DNA of 64,000 bases from Osedax fenrisi. Taxonomy: Eukaryota; Annelida; Polychaeta; Sabellida; Siboglinidae. The stretch lies in the NCBI GenBank assembly GCA_964019155.1, contig OZ025242.1, positions 61,604,156 to 61,668,155 on the forward strand. Direction: 5' to 3'. Both the position numbers and the translations under genes were made by a program. The notes beneath the pieces are model-generated. The model had not been told where the DNA came from. It was given only the letters and a program-made list of their open reading frames with translations, and did not search any database. Position 1 is the first letter of the stretch, and the number at the start of each line of letters is the position of its first letter. Of this stretch, positions 13,540-27,798 are shown in pieces.

Positions 13540-14300
13540 TTTTAATATATTGGTGTCACTATTGATAATAGACTCACCTGGAAACTTCATATTACAATAT
13601 TAGCTTTTCAGATTTAAATAAGATAATTATTCTGCAAAATATAATATTATAATGTTTATATAAACTACCATTGAGATATAATATTGATTTTATCTATAAA
13701 AGACATAATATTTTAAAAGTATGTGATATAGTTAATATAACATTATTAAAAAATGCATATATTGCTTATAGGCCTACTGATAATTCTAACACTAATCTCT
13801 TACGTAAATTTATCAAAAGTACTTATATATATAATAGACCTAAATACGCATTTGTTATTCCTAAATGTAGATTAAATATTAGTATACATTCAGTACATTT
13901 TGTTAGTATTAAACTATGGAATAAACTCAATACAAAGATGAAATTGATAAAAAATATCAAGTTATTCATTAAAAAGTTAAAATTTCTTATATTGATAATT
14001 ATTAATTTTAATTTTACTAACAATATTCAATTTTATTAACATCTATACACATTTCATATTATCCCTGGTTAATCTGGATGGAGAATACTGGCTACTTATG
14101 AAGCCATTAATGAATCATAAAATCTGTAATGAGAACTTATTTGTAATATGCAATTATTATTTTATTATTTTGATTATTATGACTATACACTCTGTTTATT
14201 TAATTTGGTTTATATGCATCGTTCAAGTGTGTACTGTGGTTATATGGGATGATACATATGCATGTTTGAAAGGCTAATAATAAAGAGTTTGGTACACTCG
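13540..14300 (+). mobile_element. LINE 3' fragment
   Basis: Remnant of a CR1-like reverse transcriptase C-terminus. It starts with YIGVTIDNRLTWKLHI (about 13550-13600). After a break, 13671-14039 reads through to VHFVSIKLWNKLN, typical of the end of these polyproteins. About 260 bases of 3' untranslated sequence follow, ending near AATAATAAAGAGTTTGG. Inactive. Confidence 0.7.
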
Positions 14301-14626
14301 GGGTCTGGTCAACCCATATAGGGCATGGGCAACCCTGAAGCTCTCTTCGTGTATTGCTTCTCATAACTACTTATAGTGATCACTTGTTCGATGTGATGAC
14401 TAATATTATTATAAAAATTAAATATTTAAATATCTTTAAAAAATACAATTGTTATATAATATATTATGCATATGGCATTATTAAGGTCAAATACCTCGAA
14501 AGTCTTCTGACTATTTTATTTGCTGTTTATTGTTTTTCTTTTATAATGATTACAATAATACAATTTATCTTATCTTATATATATTGCACTTTTATATAAT
14601 ACGCATACATGCATATACCTAGGTAT

Positions 14627-14665
<39 letters not shown>

Positions 14666-15282
14666 TTCAAGAGATTAGTGACTATGTTAATACTGCAAGA
14701 TGAATATATGTTATGTCTGAACACCTAAGCTATGTAGGTATATGTAGCTACAGTACATTATATATGTTATTTAAAAACAATCTCTCTTGGTATTGTAAAA
14801 TTATGTATTATCAATATAATACAAAAAAAATGGTCATATTCATTGATTACTTTTACCTAAAAAGTACCTTGAATAATGCTATGTATTTCCTATCTATTAA
14901 CTTGTAAATTCGCGAAATTGCGTGCGTTGTGCGGTATCCCCTTAAATATGTAAAGGCGTGGCCTATTGATGGGGCGAGCGTCTCGCATGCCGAGTTATTC
15001 TTTAGCTCTGCGGTCAATATATGTATAGAATTAGATAGCAGTAGTGCTCGATTCAGTGTGTGCATTTCAGATCTTATTATATGCCATATACGGATTGATA
15101 TTTTGGGTTTGTTTGATTTGTTGGTTTATTTTTATGGTACTTGTTTTTTAGCTGAATTACATCCCCAAGTGAGCCTTCAATAGTGTATACTAATCATAAT
15201 ACATTATCTCCTCGGTATTATTTAGTAAATATTTAGTAAATAGGCAATGCATTAATTAATCTGTAATATACAAATATGTTGT

Positions 15283-15323
<41 letters not shown>

Positions 15324-15635
15324 ACAATATAATACGTGTTAGTGAAGTACTGCAGTGAATACACGTGTATAGGTGTTTTACGTGATTCTCACGTATATGA
15401 ATAGATAATCTACAGACATATTCTACAATAGAGCATTGTATAGATAATGATTCACTAGCCGAACTGACACCTTGTTTAATTCCGTACGTGGCGGCTCCCA
15501 TCAACAGACTACATCCCTTCAATTGAATAACAAAAATAGTTGTTATTATATAATAATAATAATAAATATAGTATTACACGTATACTATACGTCGTATAGT
15601 CCATGGACTATGCATAGTATGGACTACATACCCTT

Positions 15636-15669
<34 letters not shown>

Positions 15670-15764
15670 CTTAGTATATTGTAATACTATAGTATATATG
15701 TATAACATATGAATTATTATTAGATGTAGGGTTTAGAAAACCCGTAACACATAGAACGTATTCT
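14301..15764. other. AT-rich spacer with a GC-richer patch
   Basis: Mostly AT-rich with (TA)n at 14633-14661, 15290-15319 and 15638-15666. A patch at about 14910-15180 has higher GC, the box AAGGCGTGGCC and an open frame on both strands, but no family was recognised and no clear splice sites decide it. The first base of the 7.3-kb duplication lies at 15765. Confidence 0.5.
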
Positions 15765-16896
15765 ACATATTCAAAAGGAATATAAATTCCTAATGTCCGA
15801 AGACTTGGCAATACATTTATTACAATAATGATATCATATCTATATTTTATATCATTAAAAAAAAACTTTTAAAAATTAAAATATAAATATCAACAATCTA
15901 AACTAAATAATATAATGTATACATATGAGTATTACATACATTGATATCATATACATATTTTAATATAGCTTTATTTGTATATCATAAAGTACATTTATTT
16001 AAATCAATTTAATAGTATTATATTATAGTACATTTAACAAATATTTAACTTAAATCAATATCCTATACCGTATAATTATTGGTAATACAATTGTATTAAT
16101 ATTTAAATCAAATACTCATCATATTAGTTGCCCATTTAAAATCTTAATTTATTAAAACTTGATTATAAATATATATATGAAATCATTTTAATAATTTTAA
16201 AAACATCAACAAATTTACAATCTGATGGATAAAACCCATTTTACCTATAGTATTCTCCGCTAGATGTCGTGTATTATATTATATTTTATTTATTATTTTT
16301 AATAATTCAAATATAATAAGTTTATTATATTTTTTAAATGTTCATTATAAATATGTAGGACCTATTAGAAACAAATAAATATATATGTTCATACATTATG
16401 ATTACTATATAGTTATATTATAACACATTTTGTGTCGTTAATCGTGTACTAATAATAGTGTCAGATATGGTAGAAATTACCTATAATTTCTGAAACATTT
16501 ATTTTAATAATTTTATATATTACATATACGTATACATATATATATTATTATTATTATTATTATCAGATTTAGGTAAGTACCTAGGTAATTGTAGAAGCAT
16601 TGCTGCTTGTCGAGACAATTACCCTTATATATATAATTACCCATATATATATATATATATACATATACGTATCCTATAGGATACATATGTACCTAGATAT
16701 CCTATAATGATTAGGAAGATAGAATTTCTATATAATATTATATAATAATTCGTCTTAAATATAGTTATAAATACACGATGATGTGCACTATATATAACGA
16801 TATGTAAATTAATAAATATAATTATAATATAATATTTAAGTAAAGTTTTAATAAAAAATGAATAAACATTTGAAAATAATATAACAGATAGGTTAT

Positions 16897-16947
<51 letters not shown>

Positions 16948-17842
16948 CTTACATATATGTGAGCATTGTAACTAAATACAGTGATAGGTTTATTATGTAA
17001 CATCATTTATGTTTATTGTTTTCTATGTTTAAAAGTTTAAATGTTTTAAAGCATTTCGATAGATGGTGTCCTAGGCTAGCTTTAATAGCTATCGGATGTT
17101 TGCACATCTATAGGTATGTTAACCTATGTGTTACATAGGAATCACATATTCTTCGTATATGATATATATATATATATATATATATACTACACATTCATAG
17201 AAATTAGTTCAGATTTATTTTAGTTCAGATGTTAGTATTTAAATGTACCGTTATTTTCCTACGCATATATATATATATATAATTTAATCTTATATATAAT
17301 CTATGTATCAAATTATATGTAACCTATATTTTATTTAAATAATATATTAATATTTATAATTAAATTTCTATCATTTTTAGAAATCCTACAATGTTAAGAA
17401 TTTATAACAACAACTTATATACCTAGTAGTATCTAATTAATATATAATATAATATAGGATACTAAAATACCTAATATAATAAATAATATAATAAAAACAT
17501 TAACTCAATTCAATTTTAAACACCTCAAATTATGTTCAAATGAATATATTTGTGATTAATAATATACAAAATAAATGAATTTGAGTGATTTATAATTTAT
17601 ATATATATATTTTATTTATAATAGATAATATAATCACAAATACTCTAAATATACGAAGATGTTTGTAATCAATGATGTATTGGACAACATTGAATTAGAA
17701 GCCGATGGTACAATAATTAAACACAAAATAAAACACTAGAAATATTGTAATATATAATAATATAATTAATTAGCGTGGGTGGTATATACCGTATATATAT
17801 TATAGTTATATATTATATATATATATATAATTATATATTTTC

Positions 17843-18107
17843 TATTTTGGTGGAATCCTTTGATCCCATCCAGGAACTTAGATGAAGTTTTCACTTATAA
17901 CCATATGGCTCTAATGTCCCTTCGAAGCCGCTCTCATGTTAAGGCATCCATGGTTTTAACGAGAGCCCTTCATTTATTTATACACAATTATATAAGATCA
18001 CTTCTAAATATTATTTTAATACCTATTGTAATAGTCCGGACGAGGCTCGAACCCGTATCCTACTGCACGTGTGTCTGACGCCATAGCCAACTGAGCTACA
18101 CAAGCAG
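17843..18107 (-). mobile_element. tRNA-derived SINE (copy A)
   Basis: Read on the minus strand it starts CTGCTTGTGTAGCTCAGTTG, a tRNA-like head with box A (TAGCTCAGTTGG) and box B (GGGTTCGAGCC). A conserved body follows (AATAATATTTAGAAGTG, GGCTCTCGTTAAAACCATGG, CTTCGAAGGGACATTAGAG) and a tail GGATTCCACCAAAATA. RNA polymerase III would transcribe it, and a LINE would supply reverse transcriptase. About 265 bp. Confidence 0.85.
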
Positions 18108-18473
18108 TTATTAATGTATACCTATACTTATAAATAATGATATATTGTTATCTATAAAATATTATGTATAAATTATATAATAGATTTGAGGAGGCATGGA
18201 GTGCCTTGTACATCGGGGAGAAGTTGCAGGATAACTATCAATAACATAATAAGTGTGTGGGACACAATTGAGTAAGAGGGGTAATGAAACGAATGAGATG
18301 CATTGACGATAAAGAAATGTAAGGTATTGAGTCATATAATAATGGCAGCAATATGAGAAGTGTTGAAGGGATATAATGATTAATATATAATGGAGATTTA
18401 ACGACATGTCGCTAAACGGTATATATACCGTATAGGGTATATGTTGCACGGATATATCAGACATGGTTATAGG

Positions 18474-18515
18474 TAGGGGCGTTGGAAAGATTTTGTATGT
18501 AGGGGGAGCGTTTTC
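18474..18515 (+). mobile_element. Partial hAT-type MITE end (copy A)
   Basis: TAGGGGCGTTGGAAAGATTT followed by TGTATGTAGGGGG matches the left end of the MITEs at 31305, 46229, 50184 and 56319. The right end is not found, so this is a fragment. Confidence 0.5.
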
Positions 18516-19379
18516 AGGTTCATTTATACATTTTTTTATAGATTTTAGTTATTTAAATTGTTCTCCTCATTATCTTAATGGGTGAAAGACTTGACAAGCC
18601 ATGATTTTTCATTCACCCAGGCTTTATGCCAAATCTGATGTTATAAAATATATTATTATTATTATTATATATATATAATGATATTTAATAATATTTATGA
18701 TATCATATACTTCTATATATATAATTAATTTATCTTTTATTTATATTTTTATTAATAATTAGTTTATAATATTTATTATTTCTGTTAAACCTAGTTTACA
18801 TAATTTGAAAGGGATAAACAAGCAAAAGTTGCTTATCCTTTATTAAGAGTTGTTAAGAGTTTATCAGAATGACATATACAGTTATAATACATGTTTAAAA
18901 TATAATATTTAAAAATAACCATCGTTAACAATATTACATACAGGACCTATATCCCACTGAATCGCGCTGAATCCCGTCATACTTAATATGTTATAAAGTT
19001 GTTGTATCTCGTTAACACTTTCCTAGTCTCCTATTTATGAATCCAATACGTGACTGTTGTACCTCATATTTACTCCATAGAGTATACTCTATAGGTTAAT
19101 AAACTTACTTCATAGGTAGGATACATACACTATCATAGTACCTAGTAGGTATTACCTACTCTAAATCCTATACCTATAGAAACTACTCCTATACTCGCGC
19201 GTTCTATCTTACAATGCATTATTCTTCAGACTTTAATGTCCTTCCCTGTTTCATGTCCGTTATCTTCAGTTTTCTTTTGTTTCTCATAATCTTACTTTAT
19301 TAATAATAATGACTTTTAATTAAGTTCATTATTCCTTGTTTCCTTTAAATACTTTACTTTCAATTTCAATTGTAAACAT

Positions 19380-20453
19380 ATAAAGGTGGTCTGGTATTTT
19401 TAGATAACATATTATCAAGGAAATTACCGTATCTTTTTACATATCTATCCAGCCTGAACTTATGGTAACGAAGTATTATGCTGTTAGACTATCTAGAGGT
19501 TCTCAACGCAATCGGGTACATCAGCAAATCCTTTACATATTTAGGTGATTTAAGGTATATGCATTTATAAACAATCATAATAATGTTATATATTGATCGA
19601 TGTTTAGCAGATAACCATTTTATGCCATATAATTTTTCGGAAGAGTGATCAAATAATTGTATGCGAAATAGTAAGCGTACTGAAGACCGTATAACTCTAT
19701 TTATACAATTTATAGAATATAAAGGAAATCCGTGGTATAAATAATTACCGTACTCAATACGATATAGGAATGTAGATTAAATAAGGATCTTACAAATGTT
19801 ATCAGGTAAAAAATTGCTAATAGTTTTTATTTTGTGTAAATTAAAAAAAGAAGATCGACATATACTTGGGATTTGTTCGATACAACTTAGCTTACTATCA
19901 AAAATTAAACCAAGATTTTTAACAGCATTTGTTGGTGAAATAATTTGCCCATCAACAATTACTGGAGGAAAAATGGATTTACACGAGAAAAATTAATAAC
20001 AGAGGTTTAAGATATATTTAACATTAGATTATTTTGTAAAAAACCAATTATGTAAGGTATTAAAACAATTCAACAAAGAATAATTATCAGAAGGAAAAGC
20101 ATGTAAAGGCAGTTAAATATAAATTTGTAAATCATCCGCATAAAGATGATAATTAATATCAGGAAACTGGTGAAAAATATCAATCAAATGTAACAGATAC
20201 ATTGAGAATAATATAGGACCAAGTACTAAACCTTGTGGTACACCATGACTAAGTAATTATTTAGATGAATATTGTTTATTAATTTTTATAGGAAAATATC
20301 TATTTTGAAGATACGATATAAACCATAATACAACACAATCAGATAACCCAATCATTTTTAAGCGATATATTAGTAAATCATGCTTAATTGTATCAAAATA
20401 TGATGATAAATCGTAAAGTAATAATTGTATATTTTTGTTATAATCTAAAGTCC

Positions 20454-20455
<2 letters not shown>
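19380..20455 (-). mobile_element. Dead CR1-like LINE, minus strand (copy A)
   Basis: Read on the minus strand: DLSSYFDTIKHDLLIYRLKM (catalytic Asp region), HGVPQGLVLGPILFSMYL at about 20250-20190, YHLYADDLQIYI (catalytic YADD) at about 20155-20130, NLGLIFDSKLS and a C-terminal region ending DRYVKRYGNFLDNML. Several in-frame stops interrupt it. The same stops occur in copy B, so the element was dead before the duplication. Plus-strand frames here are shadows. Confidence 0.85.

Positions 20456-20458
<3 letters not shown>

Positions 20459-20530
<72 letters not shown>
20459..20530. repeat. (TA)n microsatellite, longer in copy A
   Basis: About 70 bases of pure TA beside the LINE. The corresponding tract in copy B (27767-27796) is only about 30 bases, which marks the two copies as physically distinct or as two haplotypes. 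Confidence 0.95.
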
Positions 20531-20532
<2 letters not shown>

Positions 20533-21121
20533 TATATCATATATCATATATGATGTATGATTGACATATTCAACATTTGATGGTTCAGAGTTTTACATTT
20601 ATTGTGTTAGTAATTCTAGTCTCATTCCTCCAACCAACTGTTTTCTGTTACTCGATAGCATAACAGATATGTAACAAACATATTGTCAATTTCCATATAA
20701 TGGCTGTCAATCAAATACATTTAGATGTGAATTATTTCACTTAGAGTGTTACATCGCGATATCTTAGATAGCATTACGTAATATAAGCGGTTACGTAGCA
20801 TGTTATGTAACATATTCAGGTTAACCTAATCATTCCTGAATAAATCTAAATAACGAATATAAAGTAAAACACAAGTATATTTTATTTATAAATATATTAT
20901 TGAATAATACACACAGTTATGATATACGTGTAATGGTTTATAGACGACGCGTCTAACGGGGGTTTCCTTTGTAGTTTCGTTATACACGTATACGATACAA
21001 ATATTAGATAAAGAAAAACACTAATATTTTAAAAATAAACAATTTTGTATTCATATATTATCTATGATATATACAATTATAATGCTGATGATTATAGAAA
21101 TTACTGCTATGACTATATTAT

Positions 21122-21167
<46 letters not shown>

Positions 21168-21186
21168 TACATAGTGAGTTGTACTA

Positions 21187-21320
21187 CAGTAGCAATCAAC
21201 GTTACTCTCACATTTGTGATATCGCCCGAATTGAAAACTCCTCTAGGAATCCGCGAATCTAAGATGTCCGCCGATATGTTATTTAGTCATAATAATAATA
21301 GCGTAAATGTCGTGCATGTT
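21187..21320 (+). other. Possible coding exon in copy A (uncertain)
   Basis: A GC-richer island after TACTACAG reads VAINVTLTFVISPELKTPLG and IRESKMSADMLFSHN, with a GT (AATGTCGTG) close after. The opposite strand is also open (RIPRGVFNSGDITNVRVTLI). I recognise no family on either strand and found no partner exons. It could be a host exon, an old transposon piece or chance. Confidence 0.2.
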
Positions 21321-22108
21321 TATGTCAGATGGTTTCTATTTATAAACATGTTATTAATATAAATAAATGTGATACTTGATTTTATTTTCCGCCTAATATC
21401 TGCCTAATAGCGTGTATATTTGTATAGTATTACTACAATATATAAGTTCATGAACTATAGTATTAACACTATTATAATAATGTTACTAGTACTATATATA
21501 TTATTAAAATAATATTATTATAGGATTTTTCTATAAAAAAACGTAAGGTATGGCGGCGTAGGTTATGTGTTACGTGTAAAAGATACGGAATAGGGGAGAA
21601 TGGGGGAAAACGTTATTATGGAATATCTCTTTTAATTCAACATTTAAAATATGATACCTTTTTCAAATTGATTATTTTTTCTTAATTTGATTTATTATAA
21701 TAATACTCATAAACATCATAATTAGGGTTTTTGTGATAACAATTAAGTGTGTCATTCTTAATATGTGTAATATATAAAATATATGTATTTATTTTATATA
21801 TTTATATTTAAATTATCATTTTTTATATGTTGAAAATTTTAATTAAAAATATACATTATTGAAAATGTTATTATAAATGTAGTTCACTACAGTGTACTAC
21901 AGTGACTACACCCATTGGTGTTAATAATGAAATATGTGTTAAGTACATGTATACTATAGTATACTATGTACTACCATGTACTACTCTGTAATACTATGTA
22001 TATAATTATTCTAAGTTATTAGAGTCTAAAGTTACTTTTTTATGAATGTTTTATTGTATTTATATATATATACAAAATTATATGAATACATATATAATAT
22101 GTATTTAC

Positions 22109-22147
<39 letters not shown>

Positions 22148-22516
22148 ACATACATATTATTGATAATATATAATATAATAATAATTATTATAAATAATAT
22201 AAATAAATTTATCTGATATTTATATCTTTATTATACTAAAAACAATATTCTTTTTAAAATGCATATTTTATAAGTTATGAAACATGATTTTAAAAGACAA
22301 TTTAAAAGATTATTTTTCACATATTTTAAATTAATAGTAATTTTTGTCTCGAAAAATACGAATACTCCGCTCCCAATAAAATATGTAAAATTGAGGTCAG
22401 TGGTTACCTATGATCAGTACAGTGGTACATTACCAGGTCGAGATTGTTTGGTATTTCTTAACACGTCTCCTCCATTCTGATATATCGCTCATCTCATATA
22501 GTTCACTTCACTTGTA

Positions 22517-23076
22517 TAGGGGAAAGTAACCGAATATGGACACTCTCGGTATCTCAGAAACCATAAATCTTACAAAAAAATGTTTTATTAATAAAATATT
22601 CATAATTATATAAATAGTCTAAAAAATTATTTTTTATTTTTTAATTATTCAAAATATTGCTGATATATCCAATAAACTGATTTTTTATGACGTTTTTAAA
22701 TTAATGAAAACAAATTTCAACTTAAAACCTTCTCAAGAATATACAAATGTATTTATATAAAATATAACACTATATTATTAAAAAATAAAGCATTCTAAAA
22801 TTATATATATATATAATTTCTATATTTTTTATGAAATATTCATTAAGTTATAAGCATATATCTAGACGTAATATAAGTCCCTAATACGGACACTATAGAT
22901 ATCTAATACGGACAGTGTCCGTCGGACACCCTATAACCAACCAGCGCGCAGCGTATGAACTATTCTGATATTCTTAAAAATCGCGTTATAATATTAATAA
23001 CACCAATAAAGCTAAATCTAAAATTTTATTATTTAGATACTTAAATTGTATTATTAATTAAAAAATAATAAAAATA
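22517..23076. mobile_element. TAGGGGAAAGT TIR element, truncated by the duplication junction
   Basis: Starts TAGGGGAAAGTAACCGAATA, in inverse orientation to the copy at 11401, and stops at 23076 where copy B of the duplication begins. The same element continues for another 300 bases at the end of copy B. It is an internal landmark for the breakpoint. Confidence 0.85.
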
Positions 23077-24206
23077 ACATATTCAAAAGGAATATAAATT
23101 CCTAATGTCCGAAGACTTGGCAATACATTTATTACAATAATGATATCATATCTATATTTTATATCATTAAAAAAAAACTTTTACAAATTAAAATATAAAT
23201 TTCAACAATCTAAACTAAATAATATAATGTATACATATGAGTATTACATACATTGATATCATATACATATTTTAATATAGCTTTATTTGTATATCATAAA
23301 GTACATTTATTTAAATCAATTTAATAGTATTATATTATAGTACATTTAACAAATATTTAACTTAAATCAATATCCTATACCGTATAATTATTGGTAATAC
23401 AATTGTATTAATATTTAAATCAAATACTCATCATATTAGTTGCCCATTTAAAATCTTAATTTATTAAAACTTGATTATAAATATATATATGAAATCATTT
23501 TAATAATTTTAAAAACATCAACAAATTTACAATCTGATGGATAAAACCCATTTTACCTATAGTATTCTCCGCTAGATGTCGTGTATTATATTATATTTTA
23601 TTTATTATTTTTAATAATTCAAATATAATAAGTTTATTATATTTTTTAAATGTTCATTATAAATATGTAGGACCTATTAGAAACAAATAAATATATATGT
23701 TCATACATTATGATTACTATATAGTTATATTATAACACATTTTGTGTCGTTAATCGTGTACTAATAATAGTGTCAGATATGGTAGAAATTACCTATAATT
23801 TCTGAAACATTTATTTTAATAATTTTATATATTACATATACGTATACATATATATATTATTATTATTATTATTATCAGATTTAGGTAAGTACCTAGGTAA
23901 TTGTAGAAGCATTGCTGCTTGTCGAGACAATTACCCTTATATATATAATTACCCATATATATATATATATACATATACGTATCCTATAGGATACATATGT
24001 ACCTAGATATCCTATAATGATTAGGAAGATAGAATTTCTATATAATATTATATAATAATTCGTCTTAAATATAGTTATAAATACACGATGATGTGCACTA
24101 TATATAACGATATGTAAATTAATAAATATAATTATAATATAATATTTAAGTAAAGTTTTAATAAAAAATGAATAAACATTTGAAAATAATATAACAGATA
24201 GGTTAT

Positions 24207-24257
<51 letters not shown>

Positions 24258-25150
24258 CTTACATATATGTGAGCATTGTAACTAAATACAGTGATAGGTT
24301 TATTATGTAACATCATTTATGTTTATTGTTTTCTATGTTTAAAAGTTTAAATGTTTTAAAGCATTTCGATAGATGGTGTCCTAGGCTAGCTTTAATAGCT
24401 ATCGGATGTTTGCACATCTATAGGTATGTTAACCTATGTGTTACATAGGAATCACATATTCTTCGTATATGATATATATATATATATATATACTACACAT
24501 TCATAGAAATTAGTTCAGATTTATTTTAGTTCAGATGTTAGTATTTAAATGTACCGTTATTTTCCTACGCATATATATATATATATATAATTTAATCTTA
24601 TATATAATCTATGTATCAAATTATATGTAACCTATATTTTATTTAAATAATATATTAATATTTATAATTAAATTTCTATCATTTTTAGAAATCCTACAAT
24701 GTTAAGAATTTATAACAACAACTTATATACCTAGTAGTATCTAATTAATATATAATATAATATAGGATACTAAAATACCTAATATAATAAATAATATAAT
24801 AAAAACATTAACTCAATTCAATTTTAAACACCTCAAATTATGTTCAAATGAATATATTTGTGATTAATAATATACAAAATAAATGAATTTGAGTGATTTA
24901 TAATTTATATATATATATTTTATTTATAATAGATAATATAATCACAAATACTCTAAATATACGAAGATGTTTGTAATCAATGATGTATTGGACAACATTG
25001 ATTTAGAAGCCGATGGTACAATAATTAAACACAAAATAAAACACTAGAAATATTGTAATATATAATAATATAATTAATTAGCGTGGGTGGTATATACCGT
25101 ATATATATTATAGTTATATATTATATATATATATATAATTATATATTTTC

Positions 25151-25415
25151 TATTTTGGTGGAATCCTTTGATCCCATCCAGGAACTTAGATGAAGTTTTC
25201 ACTTATAACCATATGGCTCTAATGTCCCTTCGAAGCCGCTCTCGTGTTAAGGCATCCATGGTTTTAACGAGAGCCCTTCATTTATTTATACACAATTATA
25301 TAAGATCACTTCTAAATATTATTTTAATACCTATTGTAATAGTCCGGACGAGGCTCGAACCCGTATCCTACTGCACGTGTGTCTGACGCCATAGCCAACT
25401 GAGCTACACAAGCAG
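25151..25415 (-). mobile_element. tRNA-derived SINE (copy B)
   Basis: Same insertion as at 17843-18107, carried by the segmental duplication rather than by a new retroposition. One substitution (CTCATG to CTCGTG) distinguishes it. Confidence 0.85.
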
Positions 25416-26687
25416 TTATTAATGTATACCTATACTTATAAATAATGATATATTGTTATCTATAAAATATTATGTATAAATTATATAATAGATTTGAGGA
25501 GGCATGGAGTGCCTTGTACATCGGGGAGAAGTTGCAGGATAACTATCAATAACATAATAAGTGTGTGGGACACAATTGAGTAAGAGGGGTAATGAAACGA
25601 ATGAGATGCATTGACGATAAAGAAATGTAAGGTATTGAGTCATATAATAATGGCAGCAATATGAGAAGTGTTGAAGGGATATAATGATTAATATATAATG
25701 GAGATTTAACGACATGTCGCTAAACGGTATATATACCGTATAGGGTATATGTTGCACGGATATATCAGACATGGTTATAGGTAGGGGCGTTGGAAAGATT
25801 TTGTATGTAGGGGGAGCGTTTTCAGGTTCATTTATACATTTTTTTATAGATTTTAGTTATTTAAATTGTTCTCCTCATTATCTTAATGGGTGAAAGACTT
25901 GACAAGCCATGATTTTTCATTCACCCAGGCTTTATGCCAAATCTGATGTTATAAAATATATTATTATTATTATTATATATATATAATGATATTTAATAAT
26001 ATTTATGATATCATATACTTCTATATATATAATTAATTTATCTTTTATTTATATTTTTATTAATAATTAGTTTATAATATTTATTATTTCTGTTAAACCT
26101 AGTTTACATAATTTGAAAGGGATAAACAAGCAAAAGTTGCTTATCCTTTATTAAGAGTTGTTAAGAGTTTATCAGAATGACATATACAGTTATAATACAT
26201 GTTTAAAATATAATATTTAAAAATAACCATCGTTAACAATATTACATACAGGACCTATATCCCACTGAATCGCGCTGAATCCCGTCATACTTAATATGTT
26301 ATAAAGTTGTTGTATCTCGTTAACACTTTCCTAGTCTCCTATTTATGAATCCAATACGTGACTGTTGTACCTCATATTTACTCCATAGAGTATACTCTAT
26401 AGGTTAATAAACTTACTTCATAGGTAGGATACATACACTATCATAGTACCTAGTAGGTATTACCTACTCTAAATCCTATACCTATAGAAACTACTCCTAT
26501 ACTCGCGCGTTCTATCTTACAATGCATTATTCTTCAGACTTTAATGTCCTTCCCTGTTTCATGTCCGTTATCTTCAGTTTTCTTTTGTTTCTCATAATCT
26601 TACTTTATTAATAATAATGACTTTTAATTAAGTTCATTATTCCTTGTTTCCTTTAAATACTTTACTTTCAATTTCAATTGTAAACAT

Positions 26688-27761
26688 ATAAAGGTGGTCT
26701 GGTATTTTTAGATAACATATTATCAAGGAAATTACCATATCTTTTTACATATCTATCCAGCCTGAACTTATGGTAACGAAGTATTATGCTGTTAGACTAT
26801 CTAGAGGTTCTCAACGCAATCGGGTACATCAGCAAATCCTTTACATATTTAGGTGATTTAAGGTATATGCATTTATAAACAATCATAATAATGTTATATA
26901 TTGATCGATGTTTAGCAGATAACCATTTTATGCCATATAATTTTTCGGAAGAGTGATCAAATAATTGTATGCGAAATAGTAAGCGTACTGAAGACCGTAT
27001 AACTCTATTTATACAATTTATAGAATATAAAGGAAATCCGTGGTATAAATAATTACCGTACTCAATACGATATAGGAATGTAGATTAAATAAGGATCTTA
27101 CAAATGTTATCAGGTAAAAAATTGCTAATAGTTTTTATTTTGTGTAAATTAAAAAAAGAAGATCGACATATACTTGGGATTTGTTCGATACAACTTAGCT
27201 TACTATCAAAAATTAAACCAAGATTTTTAACAGCATTTGTTGGTGAAATAATTTGCCCATCAACAATTACTGGAGGAAAAATGGATTTACACGAGAAAAA
27301 TTAATAACAGAGGTTTAAGATATATTTAACATTAGATTATTTTGTAAAAAACCAATTATGTAAGGTATTAAAACAATTCAACAAAGAATAATTATCAGAA
27401 GGAAAAGCATGTAAAGGCAGTTAAATATAAATTTGTAAATCATCCGCATAAAGATGATAATTAATATCAGGAAACTGGTGAAAAATATCAATCAAATGTA
27501 ACAGATACATTGAGAATAATATAGGACCAAGTACTAAACCTTGTGGTACACCATGACTAAGTAATTATTTAGATGAATATTGTTTATTAATTTTTATAGG
27601 AAAATATCTATTTTGAAGATACGATATAAACCATAATACAACACAATCAGATAACCCAATCATTTTTAAGCGATATATTAGTAAATCATGCTTAATTGTA
27701 TCAAAATATGATGATAAATCGTAAAGTAATAATTGTATATTTTTGTTATAATCTAAAGTCC

Positions 27762-27763
<2 letters not shown>
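26688..27763 (-). mobile_element. Dead CR1-like LINE, minus strand (copy B)
   Basis: Same reverse transcriptase remnant as in copy A, with the same stops and motifs (GVPQG, YADD). It is present because of the segmental duplication. Confidence 0.85.

Positions 27764-27798
<35 letters not shown>

Larger units (their letters stand above)
15765..23076 (+). repeat. Tandem segmental duplication, copy A (7.3 kb)
   Basis: Begins at ACATATTCAAAAGG and ends inside a TAGGGGAAAGT element at AAAATAATAAAAATA. It is followed directly by copy B (offset 7312 at the start, 7290 at the end). By eye only about eight substitutions separate the copies, plus one 10-bp indel (GTACTACAGT present at about 21893, absent in B) and length changes in the (TA)n tracts. 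It contains a minus-strand SINE, a dead minus-strand LINE and part of a TIR element. Confidence 0.95.

Noticed and set aside
18030..18107. Genuine tRNA gene
   Set aside because: Boxes A and B are present, but the cloverleaf is imperfect and the same body and tail follow in several dispersed copies, so it is a SINE head.
18162..18464. Minus-strand 100-codon open frame (also 25470-25772)
   Set aside because: No recognisable domain and no splice support; lies beside a SINE in repeat-rich DNA. Present twice only because of the duplication.
19796..19996. Plus-strand open frames in both duplication copies (also 27104-27304)
   Set aside because: Antisense shadow of the minus-strand LINE reverse transcriptase.
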